Positions 36,511-45,974 are shown, counted from the stretch's first letter. The stretch: 53,638 bases of DNA from Bdellovibrionales bacterium (GCA_023299885.1 JALZUS010000051.1:1-53638), one strand, 5' to 3'. Numbers and translations are program-made. The notes: generated by a model from the sequence alone, not told the origin.

Positions 36511-38231
36511 TTTTGATTCTCATGTGGGATATTAGCAGGCAGCCTTAATGACTCCTCATTTTCTATTATTGTCTTAGCTTTAATTAAATCTCCAGCCACT
36601 AAGTAGCCCTCAGCAAGTCTTTTTTTGTTTAAGGTTGATGGAACTTTAGAGTCTAATAAAGTTGCTATAGAAATTAATTTATCACCTTTTGCATACTCAG
36701 CATATTTTGAAAAGATATTTTGGCCCAGCTCTGTCCAATTTTGATTTTGATGGCTGCTTATCCAATAAATATACAGCGGAGCCACTTCGTCTATTGAGTC
36801 TGCTGACTCTAAATAAAAATGAGCGGCTGCAGACTTAAGAGCTACAGAATGTTGAGACTTTACAATAATGTCTAGCAATGCCTTTTTCTTTTTCTGGCTA
36901 GACAAATTTAATGTCTGCTCAAGCTTTGTGGCACTAACAGACTGATAGCCATCTGTACTTATATTATTACAAGTATTTATCTTTAAACTAACAAGCTCGT
37001 AGCTCTCTTGGAGCTTCGTATTAATAGACGCTATAGATGTAAATTTTTTGCATGAGTAAGATTCCTTTTGAGAACACCCCTTCTGCATTTCTTTATTGCA
37101 AGCCCATACAAAAAATTCTTTCTGATAATTTAAGTCTATACCTTGCGAAACCAACGAAAGAGCTTTTTCTTTATCTTGCTCCCATAAAATTTTGGCTTGG
37201 TATATTTTTTTAAAATCGTAAGTATGGCTATCACTTTCGATAGAGCTTAAAGCTCTCATCACTTTCTTTGGCTCACCTTGGCTGTACAAAGCCTTTACAA
37301 GCTCAATTTTCGCAAACAATGGAGCATTCTTTTCAATATCAAAAAGCTCGCCATGAGTATTATAGTTAGAGATTTTACAAGCATAAGATGTTTTACTGTC
37401 CGTACATGTTTTACCATAATATCTGAGCGCCAGTTCAGAGTTTTTAGCTTTTACAAATTCTGCTTTTGCTAAATTAGTAATATCACTTTCTTTATTGTTA
37501 TATATAGAAAGCTCTATTTCCTCCTCTAAGCATCGTTTTGATATTTTATTAAGAAGGTATAAACTATAAAGCTTGTCCAACCTATTTGTGCTGCCAACGT
37601 CATACTTTACAAGTAACTCACCCCTAGTACATTGCTCTGCACCTTCAGCAACAAAACCTGAAGGCTCTGACATAAATAGCTTTGTTACTAAAATAAAAGC
37701 TATTGCTAAAGCAAACATCATTAAACCTAGTTTTTGAGAGATAGGGTTCTTATATTTATAAGGGCTAAACGTTACAACCGAACTGTTTGAAAACTTATCA
37801 TGAAAGCCCATAAGCCCTTCTTTAAAAAGCATAGGTAAAAGAGGTAAGCCCAGTAAAGCCACTTGTAATGTCCAAACAAGCGACCTTTGAAATGATGACT
37901 TTGCTGATATTTTTTTCTTACTTTTTTCTTTAACAAAAATACCAAATATTTTTTGGCCTAGTGTTTGAGAGAAAAACAGATTGCATAAAAACTGGTAAGC
38001 AAATAATACAGCAAAAACAATTACGACACCGTAACTTACATACAAGGCCACTGAACCCTGCTCGCCTAGTAAAAAAAGCGTTTTAATTTTTTGTCTTATA
38101 AGAGCTGTTAAAAGAGTTATTATCGGCAGAACAACTGCCAATAAATCAAAAACGGAGGCTGCAAGCCTGTCTAGAGAATGAGCCTTGTACAGACTTCTTT
38201 TAACAACTTCAGCTACATCCTTAACAACCAT
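36507..38231 (-). CDS. RDD-domain membrane protein with repeat-rich tail
   Basis: Residues 20-165 contain an RDD-type domain (RLAASVFDLLAVVLPI, LGQKIFGIFVKEK, with helices near 30-50 and 70-95 and 120-140), then a further helix (KLGLMMFALAIAFILVTKLF). The remaining 370 residues look helical and outside the membrane, with Sel1/TPR-like spacing and several cysteines (CSQKESYSCKKF). 574 residues. It overlaps the rhomboid gene by four bases and follows the anchored protein gene 38263-38886. Function unknown; an RDD protein with a helical-repeat domain next to a rhomboid suggests an envelope complex. Confidence 0.7.
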   Translation of the reverse strand: MVVKDVAEVVKRSLYKAHSLDRLAASVFDLLAVVLPIITLLTALIRQKIKTLFLLGEQGSVALYVSYGVVIVFAVLFAYQFLCNLFFSQTLGQKIFGIFVKEKSKKKISAKSSFQRSLVWTLQVALLGLPLLPMLFKEGLMGFHDKFSNSSVVTFSPYKYKNPISQKLGLMMFALAIAFILVTKLFMSEPSGFVAEGAEQCTRGELLVKYDVGSTNRLDKLYSLYLLNKISKRCLEEEIELSIYNNKESDITNLAKAEFVKAKNSELALRYYGKTCTDSKTSYACKISNYNTHGELFDIEKNAPLFAKIELVKALYSQGEPKKVMRALSSIESDSHTYDFKKIYQAKILWEQDKEKALSLVSQGIDLNYQKEFFVWACNKEMQKGCSQKESYSCKKFTSIASINTKLQESYELVSLKINTCNNISTDGYQSVSATKLEQTLNLSSQKKKKALLDIIVKSQHSVALKSAAAHFYLESADSIDEVAPLYIYWISSHQNQNWTELGQNIFSKYAEYAKGDKLISIATLLDSKVPSTLNKKRLAEGYLVAGDLIKAKTIIENEESLRLPANIPHENQK

Positions 38232-38262
38232 ACCTATTTATCGGTATTTTTACCCAATAAGC

Positions 38263-38886
38263 TTAGTTAATATTTACAGATAATAACTTATTTTCTGGAG
38301 TTTTTTGGAACCTTACTTTGGCTACTTCTTCACCAGCCACCATCAAAGCTACAACCTCTAGCTGCCCGTCTTTTAATACGGTCTTAGTCGACTCATGCTT
38401 TGGAAAATATTTTTTAAACTTTCCTATGAACTGATCGCTCCCCTTGTAGTCTATTGCTTTTTCTAATGACTTTGAGTCTTGATCAAATTCTATATATTCA
38501 ATTTTATTAGCAGCAAACTTAACACTGTACTCACCATGCAAGTATACAATCATTAACTCATCAATAAGGTCTTTTTTATATGCTGTTACTTTATAAACTT
38601 TATTCAATTCGTTTTGGCTTAAGTCTTTAACTTCTTGAGCATATTCACTGTATGGGCTACCAACGCTAGCTATTTGACGACCACCCGTTGCATTTAAATT
38701 TTGCGACTGATCTACCATGTTGTTGACAAAAATAGCTGCAGCTAAAAATGCAATTAAACCTGTTGTCATTACCATTTTTTTAACAAGAGGGTCTTTTATA
38801 AATATAAAAGTGTTTTTGTTGCTATCAGGACTGCTTTTTATTGGCAGTTGAATTACATTTTCAGGTGTATTGTTTTCTTCACTCAT
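38263..38886 (-). CDS. Single-pass membrane protein of unknown function
   Basis: The 207-residue product has a charged N-terminus, one membrane helix (VKKMVMTTGLIAFLAAAIFVNNMV) and a C-terminal domain of mixed strands (VKFAANKIEYIEFD, LEVVALMVAGEEVAKVRFQ). No cleavable signal is evident. It is first in the minus-strand run with RDD and rhomboid genes (32-base spacer to the RDD start). Family not recognised. Confidence 0.6.
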   Translation of the reverse strand: MSEENNTPENVIQLPIKSSPDSNKNTFIFIKDPLVKKMVMTTGLIAFLAAAIFVNNMVDQSQNLNATGGRQIASVGSPYSEYAQEVKDLSQNELNKVYKVTAYKKDLIDELMIVYLHGEYSVKFAANKIEYIEFDQDSKSLEKAIDYKGSDQFIGKFKKYFPKHESTKTVLKDGQLEVVALMVAGEEVAKVRFQKTPENKLLSVNIN

Positions 38887-38974
38887 AATTATAGCCTCTT
38901 TACTTTAATCAGACTCAGCCTAAAGGCCTTGTCTCTATAGTCTATAATCGGAACTATGCTATAATAACTTAAGT

Positions 38975-39958
38975 ATGAAATTTCTATCCTTTACTCTTGT
39001 TTTATCCTTTGTGACGCTCAATCTATGGGCCTCGCTGTCTCAATCACCTGTCCCAATACCAGCACCCGCCATAATACAGGCCCCTGCGGCATCACAGTCT
39101 CAATCTCAAACTCAAAGCCAGGACAATACAGAGACCCAGCCAGAAAGCACAGCTCAAGACAAAGCAAAGCCTCAACCACAAACTAATAGAATAGAGCCCT
39201 TACCCGTGCAAAAACTAACCAGCAAGCAGCACTTTAGCCTTGCTGAGAAACTTATAGAATCAAAAAAGCATAAAGAGGCCGTCCAACATCTTAATGCTGT
39301 CCTTAAAAAAAACCCTAACCATTTTAAATCGCTATGGGCCCTTTACAGGTCTCTTGAAGAATTAAAATCTACTGATGACCAAAGGCTTGCCATAGAGCAT
39401 TTGTACAAAACAAGCCCTAACGACATAGATGTTCTTAGTGAGATTTGCAAAACTTATTACCATCAAAAGTTTTTAATTAAAGCTTTTGATCTGTGCAAAA
39501 AGGCCATTCAAAAAGACAGCGCTAACCCAGTAAACCATGCCCACCTGGCAAAATCTTATTGGGATTATGGAAAAGAAAAAATTGCAGTTAATGTTATAAA
39601 AACAGCCTCTAAAAGGTTTCCTAAAGATCTTTCGACTCAAAAAATTGCAGGACAAATATACTTAGAAAATCAAAACAAAGAACAAGCTATGCTGCACTTT
39701 AAAAAAGCCCATAACATCGACGAACAAGACTCTTCTGTAAATATTGCTTTAGCGCAGCTACATACAGAAAAAAATAATTTCGAAATGGCTTTAAAACATT
39801 TAAAAATGAGCTGCCTCACTGACCCCTATAACTCCAGAAGCCCCTTAAGGCGTGCCACCACAAAGCTTAGGCTTGCTAACAACCAAGAGTGGACCGACAA
39901 ATACAATATAGTTTTAAACTCTTGCTACGGCAAAAAAAATACTAAGATTTCACTCTAA
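38975..39958 (+). CDS. Exported TPR-repeat protein
   Basis: A signal peptide (MKFLSFTLVLSFVTLNLWASLSQ) is followed by a low-complexity Gln/Ser/Thr-rich stretch (SQSQSQTQSQDNTETQPEST, about 41-70) and then six or so TPR helix pairs (HFSLAEKLIESKKHKEAVQHL; NPVNHAHLAKSYWDYGKEK; STQKIAGQIYLENQNKEQAM; SSVNIALAQLHTEKNNFEMA). 327 residues. It probably acts as a periplasmic scaffold; the partner is unknown. Ends at a terminator shared with the Fis-type gene. Confidence 0.75.
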   Translation: MKFLSFTLVLSFVTLNLWASLSQSPVPIPAPAIIQAPAASQSQSQTQSQDNTETQPESTAQDKAKPQPQTNRIEPLPVQKLTSKQHFSLAEKLIESKKHKEAVQHLNAVLKKNPNHFKSLWALYRSLEELKSTDDQRLAIEHLYKTSPNDIDVLSEICKTYYHQKFLIKAFDLCKKAIQKDSANPVNHAHLAKSYWDYGKEKIAVNVIKTASKRFPKDLSTQKIAGQIYLENQNKEQAMLHFKKAHNIDEQDSSVNIALAQLHTEKNNFEMALKHLKMSCLTDPYNSRSPLRRATTKLRLANNQEWTDKYNIVLNSCYGKKNTKISL

Positions 39959-39959
39959 C

Positions 39960-39989
39960 AAAAAAAGAGCCCCCTTAAGGACTCTTTTT
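39960..39989. terminator. Bidirectional terminator
   Basis: AGAGCCC (39966-39972) pairs with GGACTCT (39979-39985) around CCTTAA, one mismatch, with A-run before and T-run after. It lies between two convergent genes (stops at 39958 and 40013). Confidence 0.7.
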
Positions 39990-40012
39990 CTTTGGTAGCT
40001 ACTCGATACTAT

Positions 40013-40429
40013 TTATGCTGCACGCTTTTTATTACGAGCCTCTGAAGGGTCAATATTGTACTGCTTAACTTTCCTATAAAGTGTAGCTCTTCCAATACCT
40101 AAAGCTTTAGCCGCCTCAGTTAAGTTACCACGATACTCATGGATAGCTCTTTTAATAGCTACACTCTCAATTTCATTAATTGTCTGAACTGCATTACTAT
40201 TTTGAATTACTTTTTGATTGTTGCCTGGAAAAGGTAAAATTGTTGCACCCACTTGAGATTGGTTTAAACCTGAAGTTAGCACCGTAGCTTCACTGTTAGT
40301 TGCGCCTGCGTTTTCCCATTCTGATGTTGAAAATACTTCTACTGAAACACCACAACTATGTGCAAATGCTTTTGATCTTTGAATAAATGCATAGTCATCA
40401 CTAACGATTATAAATTTAGAATTTTGCAT
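40013..40429 (-). CDS. Fis-type HTH DNA-binding protein
   Basis: The 138-residue product has a C-terminal Fis/NtrC-type helix-turn-helix (IESVAIKRAIHEYRGNLTEAAKALGIGRATLYRKVKQY) typical of sigma-54 activator output domains. There is no ATPase core. The N-terminal 80 residues (KFIIVSDDYAFIQRSKAFAHS) look like a degenerate receiver-like fold without the usual Asp acceptor. It may be a stand-alone nucleoid or regulatory protein. A strong ribosome site (GGGAGGT) precedes the ATG. Confidence 0.8.
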   Translation of the reverse strand: MQNSKFIIVSDDYAFIQRSKAFAHSCGVSVEVFSTSEWENAGATNSEATVLTSGLNQSQVGATILPFPGNNQKVIQNSNAVQTINEIESVAIKRAIHEYRGNLTEAAKALGIGRATLYRKVKQYNIDPSEARNKKRAA

Positions 40430-40645
40430 ATTAACTACCTCCCGAATATGCTGAACCTACTCTTGTTACATATTCTTTATCGGAGAATCATTCTGAGATT
40501 TTAATACTTTGTAAATAAAAATACATAAATTTAGCTAACCTATTGATTTTACTAGGAAGCACTCTTAAAACCGTCTCAAAAAAAGGCAACATCAAGGTAA
40601 CAGTTGTAAACTATTTTTACAGGACCATAGCCAAAGACATAAAAA

Positions 40646-40670
40646 AACCAGCTACAGAGCTGGTTTTTTT
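40646..40670. terminator. Bidirectional intrinsic terminator
   Basis: AACCAGCT (40647-40654) pairs with AGCTGGTT (40659-40666), flanked by an A-run and a T-run. It lies 23 bases past the stop of the 40693-41313 gene. Confidence 0.92.
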
Positions 40671-40692
40671 AAATTAAAATATTAACTAGGAC

Positions 40693-41313
40693 TTATCTTC
40701 TGCCAGATTTAATTTTAACCATCATCTTTGCAATAAGTTGTACTGCCATTTTTTCTTGGACTTTACACATTTTTAACTCATCACTGCGGTAAGATCTTTG
40801 TGATGGTGTTAATGTACCCGTCTCTAATTCCATTTCATAATCTAATTTGTTAGCACGAATACCTTCAAGCTCTTTAGACTGCTGTTTGAAAAGTTTATTC
40901 ACACCACTTAAAGGAGCAACATCTAACCATGTTTGTTTGTTTTTATACCAAGCTAGCATTCTTTGGAATCTGGCTTTATTTTTTGCCAAAGTGAATACCG
41001 GATACTCACCTTCTTTAAGGTCTAAGATGTTTTCAATTTCATCAATGCGCTTTAAATCCTCATCTACATAGCTTTCAATCTCAGCAATAGCTGCGGCACG
41101 TTTTGCTGCCATAGCTTCTTCTGGAGTCATTTCAGGAGCTTCAGGTGGCTCAGGTAAAGATTCAGTTAAATTAAGAGAAGGAGCATTATTTGTTGTTGCT
41201 TCAACTGGGTTTGAAACCATAGTTTCAGCTTTAGCCGTTTCGATTACTGTTTCAACCGGTGCTTCAACTGGGCTCACTTCAGACGCGTTCATTGTATCTA
41301 CGAATTCAGACAT
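40693..41313 (-). CDS. Hypothetical cytoplasmic protein
   Basis: The 206-residue product has an acidic, Pro/Val/Glu-rich N-terminal third (EVSPVEAPVETVIETAKAE), likely disordered, followed by an alpha-helical domain (AAAIAEIESYVDEDLKRIDEIENILDL; FQRMLAWYKNKQTWLDV) and a basic C-terminus. A clear ribosome site (AGGAGAA) supports the start. No signal peptide and no family recognised. Stand-alone transcript with its own terminator. Confidence 0.6.
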   Translation of the reverse strand: MSEFVDTMNASEVSPVEAPVETVIETAKAETMVSNPVEATTNNAPSLNLTESLPEPPEAPEMTPEEAMAAKRAAAIAEIESYVDEDLKRIDEIENILDLKEGEYPVFTLAKNKARFQRMLAWYKNKQTWLDVAPLSGVNKLFKQQSKELEGIRANKLDYEMELETGTLTPSQRSYRSDELKMCKVQEKMAVQLIAKMMVKIKSGRR

Positions 41314-41402
41314 TCAGGTTCTCCTTTGACGATGCCTATGTATACGACACAATTTGTCATTTTTCAATGGAGCATGTACTTATTACACACCTCGATAAGC
41401 CT

Positions 41403-41786
41403 TTATGCTATTGCCTTTGAGGCCAACCAGTAACCTACAAAACAAAAAAGTAATGCTAAAATATTATGAAGAAAAAAACTGTTCACAGCTAAAAGATACT
41501 GCTTACTTAGCAAAGCTTTCATCACTTCTAGTGCATAGCTTGAAAATGTAGTAAATGCCCCCAAAAAACCAACAGACACTATAAGCCAAGCCCACTCGCT
41601 AGCTCCTACTGATTTAGTCTTTAAAACAAAAACTATACCCATTAAAAGACTTCCAAAGACATTTACAAAAAGTAAGCCCATATTGATAGATGTGGCTGGA
41701 GCCAAATAGGAGTTAATAAAATTTATTCCAAAAAATCGAAAGAAAACGCCTGCAAAGCCTAAAATACATAAAGCGACTATAAACAT
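41403..41786 (-). CDS. crcB: Fluoride channel CrcB/Fluc
   Basis: The ATG at 41786 (MFIVALC) has AAGGTGG just upstream and gives 127 residues, the usual size; frames to 41819 add 11 residues. Four membrane helices and the motif GAFTTFSSYALE match the dual-topology fluoride channel family, which exports fluoride as a dimer. The family motif Gly-Ala-Phe-Thr-Thr-Phe-Ser is intact. No fluoride riboswitch was recognised upstream. Single gene, divergent from the carrier gene 41867-43174. Confidence 0.9.
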   Translation of the reverse strand: MFIVALCILGFAGVFFRFFGINFINSYLAPATSINMGLLFVNVFGSLLMGIVFVLKTKSVGASEWAWLIVSVGFLGAFTTFSSYALEVMKALLSKQYLLAVNSFFLHNILALLFCFVGYWLASKAIA

Positions 41787-41866
41787 TTTACCCACCTTCA
41801 TCTGTAAAAAACCCAACAAAAATCCTATTCATTGTGTCTTATCATATTCAATGATTACATGGATCT

Positions 41867-43174
41867 ATGGAAAATACACATAATAATGAATCACAAATTA
41901 GTTCTAGAATTTTAATCGGCCTTATCGTTGGTGCTATTATCGGCTTAGCTTTTAACTACTGGGGTGCCAATGTTTATAGAGATGCCATCTTAAAATATGT
42001 TATGAACCCAATGGGTCAAATATTTTTACGAGGCCTCTTCATGGTTGTTGTACCTTTAGTGTTTTCATCTTTAATTGTCGGTGTAACTAACTTAGGAAGC
42101 GCCAATAACGTAGGGCGCCTCGGATGGAGACTAGCTGTCTTTTATATCCTGACAACCTTAGTAGCTATTCTTATTGGCCAAACATTAATTGAATTAGTGA
42201 GGCCTGGTGACGGAATATCTCCTGAATACTTAGCGCAGGCTCAAGCTCAGTTTGCAGAACAAGTTTCTGGATTAGAGTCAAAAAGTTTAGCCGTTAAAGA
42301 GTCTTTATGGCCTGGCCTCGTTAACACTATTGTCCCTAAAAACATAATAAGTGCATTTTCTAATGGAAACATGCTTGCTATTATTTTTGTGGCTATTTTA
42401 TTTGGACTCGCTCTCTTAACTATCGACAAGAGAAAAGCACAAGTGGTTATTACATTTGCTGATGCGGTTACAGACGTTACAATCAAATGGGTCGGATGGT
42501 TTATGAAACTAGCCCCTTATGCAGTAGCTGCGCTTATGATTTCTGCAGTTACGCATTTTGGATTAGAATTTATGACCAAAGTGGGCAAATATATTTTAGT
42601 TGTTGTTACAGGCTATGCCATTCATATGCTTGTGACTTATTCTTTAATTATTAAGTACATCGTTAAAATTCCCGTACGCGAATTTTACCGCAGAATGATG
42701 CCCGTTATAGCTACTGCTTTTTCTACAAGCTCTAGCAGCGCCACAATGCCTACTACCATCAGAAACCTAGAGAAACGATTTGGCCTCCCTGAAAGCTTAA
42801 CTACTTTTAGTATCCCCTTAGGCACAACAATCAATATGGATGGAACTGCATTATTTGAAGTGATTGCTGCCCTTTTCGTAGCTCAAGTTTATGGCATAGA
42901 TATTAGCCTTACTGGGCATATTACTTTAGTCCTTTTAGTATTATTAACTTCTATTGGTGTTGCCGGAGTTCCTGGTGGCTCTATACCTATCCTCATGTCA
43001 GCTATGGCGACCTTAGGGATACCAGCAGAAGGAATTGCACTTGTGTTAGGCGTTGATAGACTCCTAGACATGGGTCGTACAGTCGTGAATGTTACAGGCG
43101 ATTCGACAGCGGCATTGTTTTTAGCTAGAGTTGAAAACATACCACTGAAGGAAAACCTGAAAGCATATGACTAA
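41867..43174 (+). CDS. Dicarboxylate/amino acid:cation symporter (DAACS)
   Basis: The 435-residue protein has about eight membrane helices and two re-entrant loops. The signature serine-rich stretch (STSSSSATMPTT), the NMDGTALFEVIAALFVAQ motif and the RLLDMGRTVVNVTGDSTAALFLAR segment are hallmarks of glutamate/aspartate/C4-dicarboxylate transporters driven by Na+ or H+. It takes up such substrates. Gene overlaps the next gene by eight bases, so the two are translated together. Confidence 0.92.
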   Translation: MENTHNNESQISSRILIGLIVGAIIGLAFNYWGANVYRDAILKYVMNPMGQIFLRGLFMVVVPLVFSSLIVGVTNLGSANNVGRLGWRLAVFYILTTLVAILIGQTLIELVRPGDGISPEYLAQAQAQFAEQVSGLESKSLAVKESLWPGLVNTIVPKNIISAFSNGNMLAIIFVAILFGLALLTIDKRKAQVVITFADAVTDVTIKWVGWFMKLAPYAVAALMISAVTHFGLEFMTKVGKYILVVVTGYAIHMLVTYSLIIKYIVKIPVREFYRRMMPVIATAFSTSSSSATMPTTIRNLEKRFGLPESLTTFSIPLGTTINMDGTALFEVIAALFVAQVYGIDISLTGHITLVLLVLLTSIGVAGVPGGSIPILMSAMATLGIPAEGIALVLGVDRLLDMGRTVVNVTGDSTAALFLARVENIPLKENLKAYD

Positions 43175-45875
43175 AAAAACATTATTACTATTTACAACAT
43201 TTTTAATTTTTTCATTTCAATCCGCGGCTCAGATAGTCCCCAATGACTGGGACTATCAAGTTCTAAAAAAAGACAAGCATCGACTCGTTTACTCTAAAGA
43301 TAATGCTGAAGTCGCTGAATACGCTCTTAATAAATTCATTGAAGTCTCAAACCTCTACAAACAAGAGTATGGCTGGGAGCTTGATGAAGTCCCTACCCTC
43401 GTCTTAGCTTCTAATAAAAACCAATTTCAAAATGGTTTTGCGACAACCATACCAAGACTTATCACTACCTTTTTCCCAGCTTTTTCTTCATCAAGTTTTT
43501 CTACACACTCTTGGATAGATACACTCATTTACCATGAAGTGGCTCACCTCTATCAGCTCAATGCAAAACCAGGGAAAAATTCATTACCAGCCTTAGCTCA
43601 TACATTACTTGGCAATCCATTGTTTTTAATCATCCCGCCTATCATGGTAAACCCTAATGTTTTATTGCCCAGCATGTTTACAGAAGGCAATGCCACCTGG
43701 AATGAAAGCCGCTTTAGTAACGGCGGCAGGCTACACAGCGGGCAAAACTTAGCCCTTATTAATCAAATGGCTCTTTCAGGGAAAATTAAAGACCAAGTCG
43801 ACATAAACTCCACTTTAGAATTTCCTTTTAACCGCGAATACCTAGTGGGTTCATATTTTCAAGAGTTTTTAGCTAATAAATTTGGCAAAGAAAAACTAAA
43901 CCAATTTTTTGTAGCTCAATCAAATAACTTTGTTTTACCACTTATTATAGACAGTACTTTTAAAAAACATTTTGGAGAAAGCTTTTATAATCTTTTTGCA
44001 GAGTTTGTAAAAGACAGGTCTGATAAAGCTAATGGTTTTACTAAGTCTTCTGAGCCTATTTTATTTAGGAGTTTTTCTCACACCTCTTTTAACCACTCTA
44101 AGAAACACATCTATCTTACAACTAATAGTAACGAAAACAGCTACAATAAAATTATAACTATTAATAAAACTACTAAGAAAATTAAAAAGATATCGGCTAA
44201 TATTAAACGCGGAAAACTATTTAGACTTAAAAAAAAGTGGGCTGTAAGCGCTTCTGGTAAAATTAAAAAAACAAAACGCGCCTACACACTTTATAAAACT
44301 GGAGCTCGCTTTCATAAAAAGTTTATTGACCATGCTGTGCTGGATATACGTGGAAACTCTTGGGCTTCTTTTTATGTTCCTAAAAGTTATAAGAAAAACC
44401 AGCTCTATAAAAATGGAAGTTTTGTTGCTGAAGCTGACTCTGAAGCTATTTTAGACGATAGCGGAAACATCTATTACTTCAAACAATCTGGCCCTACACG
44501 CTCACTTTACAAAAATGAAAGTGTATTATTTAGCATTGAAGGTCATTACAGTTACCCTCTAGAAGTTTTAGAAAATGGTGGAATTACTTTTATAGCTACA
44601 TCAAACCATGGCTCAAGCCTTTATGTTTTTGACAACGGCAGCATAAAAAGACTCCATAACTCTGATGCTATCGTAGACGCTAGACACTTAAACAGCGAGC
44701 AATACTTTATTTCTGAAGCAAGTTTTGATGGGTATAACTACAAAATAGTTACAACAATTCCATCCGCTTCAATACCCAAACCCATACAGCTTAGCTTTAG
44801 CAGTGACAATGATCCACTAACAGCAGAATTTAAAGCTACAGAAACTCCTGCTAAAAAATATAAATACAATTCTTTATCTCAATTAAAGTTAGGAAGCCTG
44901 TCGCCAGACTTTATTGCTTTAGGATCTGAGCTTGGCATTGGCGCAACAGCTTTATGGACAGACCCAATGCTTAGGAATTCAATTTCTATCCAATACAAGC
45001 AGTCAGGAGGCGACACTAGCGCCAGAGCTATCTACGAAAACTCTATCAATAGTTTAAATTGGTCTATAGGCGCTACATACAATAAAGAAACAGGAAATAT
45101 ATTCTCAACAACTCGAGGCGCAGTACTAACTGACACTCTCACTCAGATTAAGCCTTTCATTAACTTCAATTACCTTCTTTTTGATTTGTATGAAATCAGA
45201 GCCAATATACAAGCTACTGGTGGATACCAAAGCAATAAATTAGATATTGTTAACTTTGAAGAAACTGGGACCTTTGTTACAGGAGCTGCAAGCCTTGTAT
45301 GGCAAAAAAGCTTTGCTAGGTCATTTGATAGCCACAGACTACTCGCTCTAACTTATTTACAGAGTTATGAAAATTTAAAAAACAGCATCTCTAATGTACA
45401 AAACGAATCTATTTTTTACTCAGTTGGGGCTAACTCTAAGTACAACCTAGGTAACGAAACCTATTTAGGACTTAGGCATAACTATCTGCGCTCTGAAAGT
45501 AACGATATCGAAATTGATTCTAGCAACAACACTAGCTCTAGAGATTACTTTAGCTTATCAACAAGTATCGAAAACATAAGAGAACTTTCTGCTACGGAAG
45601 CAAGTATCAAAAAAGCTTTCCATACACCAATTTATAGCTCTTTAATCCCATTAAGCCTAAGGCGTATTGCTCCGAAACTATCGGCTACTTATTTTGATTA
45701 TAAAGAGTTTCCAGTAAACAGAAACTTTAATTTTACAGAGGTTGCAGCCTTTTTAGAAATGGAATGGCTTTTTGTACATAAGCAACCCTTTAGGCTTTCT
45801 TTCGGTGTTGCAAAAAACAGAGGTGCTGACAGCGCAGAAAGAAACTTCAACTGGCAGATCATCTTAAACCTCTAA
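43167..45875 (+). CDS. Exported gluzincin-like HExxH protein with C-terminal barrel
   Basis: The 902-residue product has a signal peptide (LLLFTTFLIFSFQSAA). Residues 25-280 contain a gluzincin-like peptidase domain: HEVAH (123-127) and a Glu in FTEGNATWNE (about 173). Residues about 290-560 are repetitive beta strands like a TolB/beta-propeller, and the last 330 are amphipathic strands rich in Tyr, Asn and Ser ending in a hydrophobic residue, as in outer-membrane barrels. Three modules in one chain suggest a surface protease anchored by its own barrel. Overlaps the DAACS gene by eight bases. Confidence 0.75.
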   Translation: MTKKTLLLFTTFLIFSFQSAAQIVPNDWDYQVLKKDKHRLVYSKDNAEVAEYALNKFIEVSNLYKQEYGWELDEVPTLVLASNKNQFQNGFATTIPRLITTFFPAFSSSSFSTHSWIDTLIYHEVAHLYQLNAKPGKNSLPALAHTLLGNPLFLIIPPIMVNPNVLLPSMFTEGNATWNESRFSNGGRLHSGQNLALINQMALSGKIKDQVDINSTLEFPFNREYLVGSYFQEFLANKFGKEKLNQFFVAQSNNFVLPLIIDSTFKKHFGESFYNLFAEFVKDRSDKANGFTKSSEPILFRSFSHTSFNHSKKHIYLTTNSNENSYNKIITINKTTKKIKKISANIKRGKLFRLKKKWAVSASGKIKKTKRAYTLYKTGARFHKKFIDHAVLDIRGNSWASFYVPKSYKKNQLYKNGSFVAEADSEAILDDSGNIYYFKQSGPTRSLYKNESVLFSIEGHYSYPLEVLENGGITFIATSNHGSSLYVFDNGSIKRLHNSDAIVDARHLNSEQYFISEASFDGYNYKIVTTIPSASIPKPIQLSFSSDNDPLTAEFKATETPAKKYKYNSLSQLKLGSLSPDFIALGSELGIGATALWTDPMLRNSISIQYKQSGGDTSARAIYENSINSLNWSIGATYNKETGNIFSTTRGAVLTDTLTQIKPFINFNYLLFDLYEIRANIQATGGYQSNKLDIVNFEETGTFVTGAASLVWQKSFARSFDSHRLLALTYLQSYENLKNSISNVQNESIFYSVGANSKYNLGNETYLGLRHNYLRSESNDIEIDSSNNTSSRDYFSLSTSIENIRELSATEASIKKAFHTPIYSSLIPLSLRRIAPKLSATYFDYKEFPVNRNFNFTEVAAFLEMEWLFVHKQPFRLSFGVAKNRGADSAERNFNWQIILNL

Positions 45876-45921
45876 CCAAAAAAGTATTAGGAATAAAAAT
45901 GTAATTCAGCCTACAAAACAA

Positions 45922-45970
45922 CGCAGTGTTTCGCAGCCAGCTGCCTGGTACCTTTTTGCGAAGCGTGGCG
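45922..45970. terminator. Nested hairpin between convergent genes
   Basis: A 14-base arm CGCAGTGTTTCGCA (45922-45935) pairs, with wobbles and one mismatch, with TGCGAAGCGTGGCG (45957-45970). Inside, CCAG-CTGC-CTGG folds as a smaller stem, and GGTACC follows it. It lies between stops of the genes at 45875 and 45975 and probably works as a bidirectional terminator or is a small palindromic repeat. Confidence 0.55.
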
Positions 45971-45974
45971 TTAA

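Noticed and set aside
40481..40495. Short palindrome AGAATCATTCT upstream of the Fis-type gene as an operator
   Set aside because: Only five paired bases with a one-base centre; too weak to support.
41787..41866. Fluoride riboswitch upstream of crcB
   Set aside because: No pseudoknot-forming pattern recognised in the short divergent spacer.
45921..45931. ACGCAGTGTTT shared between the hairpin at 45.9 kb and the right-end tail
   Set aside because: Eleven bases only, with different surroundings; expected by chance at this scale.
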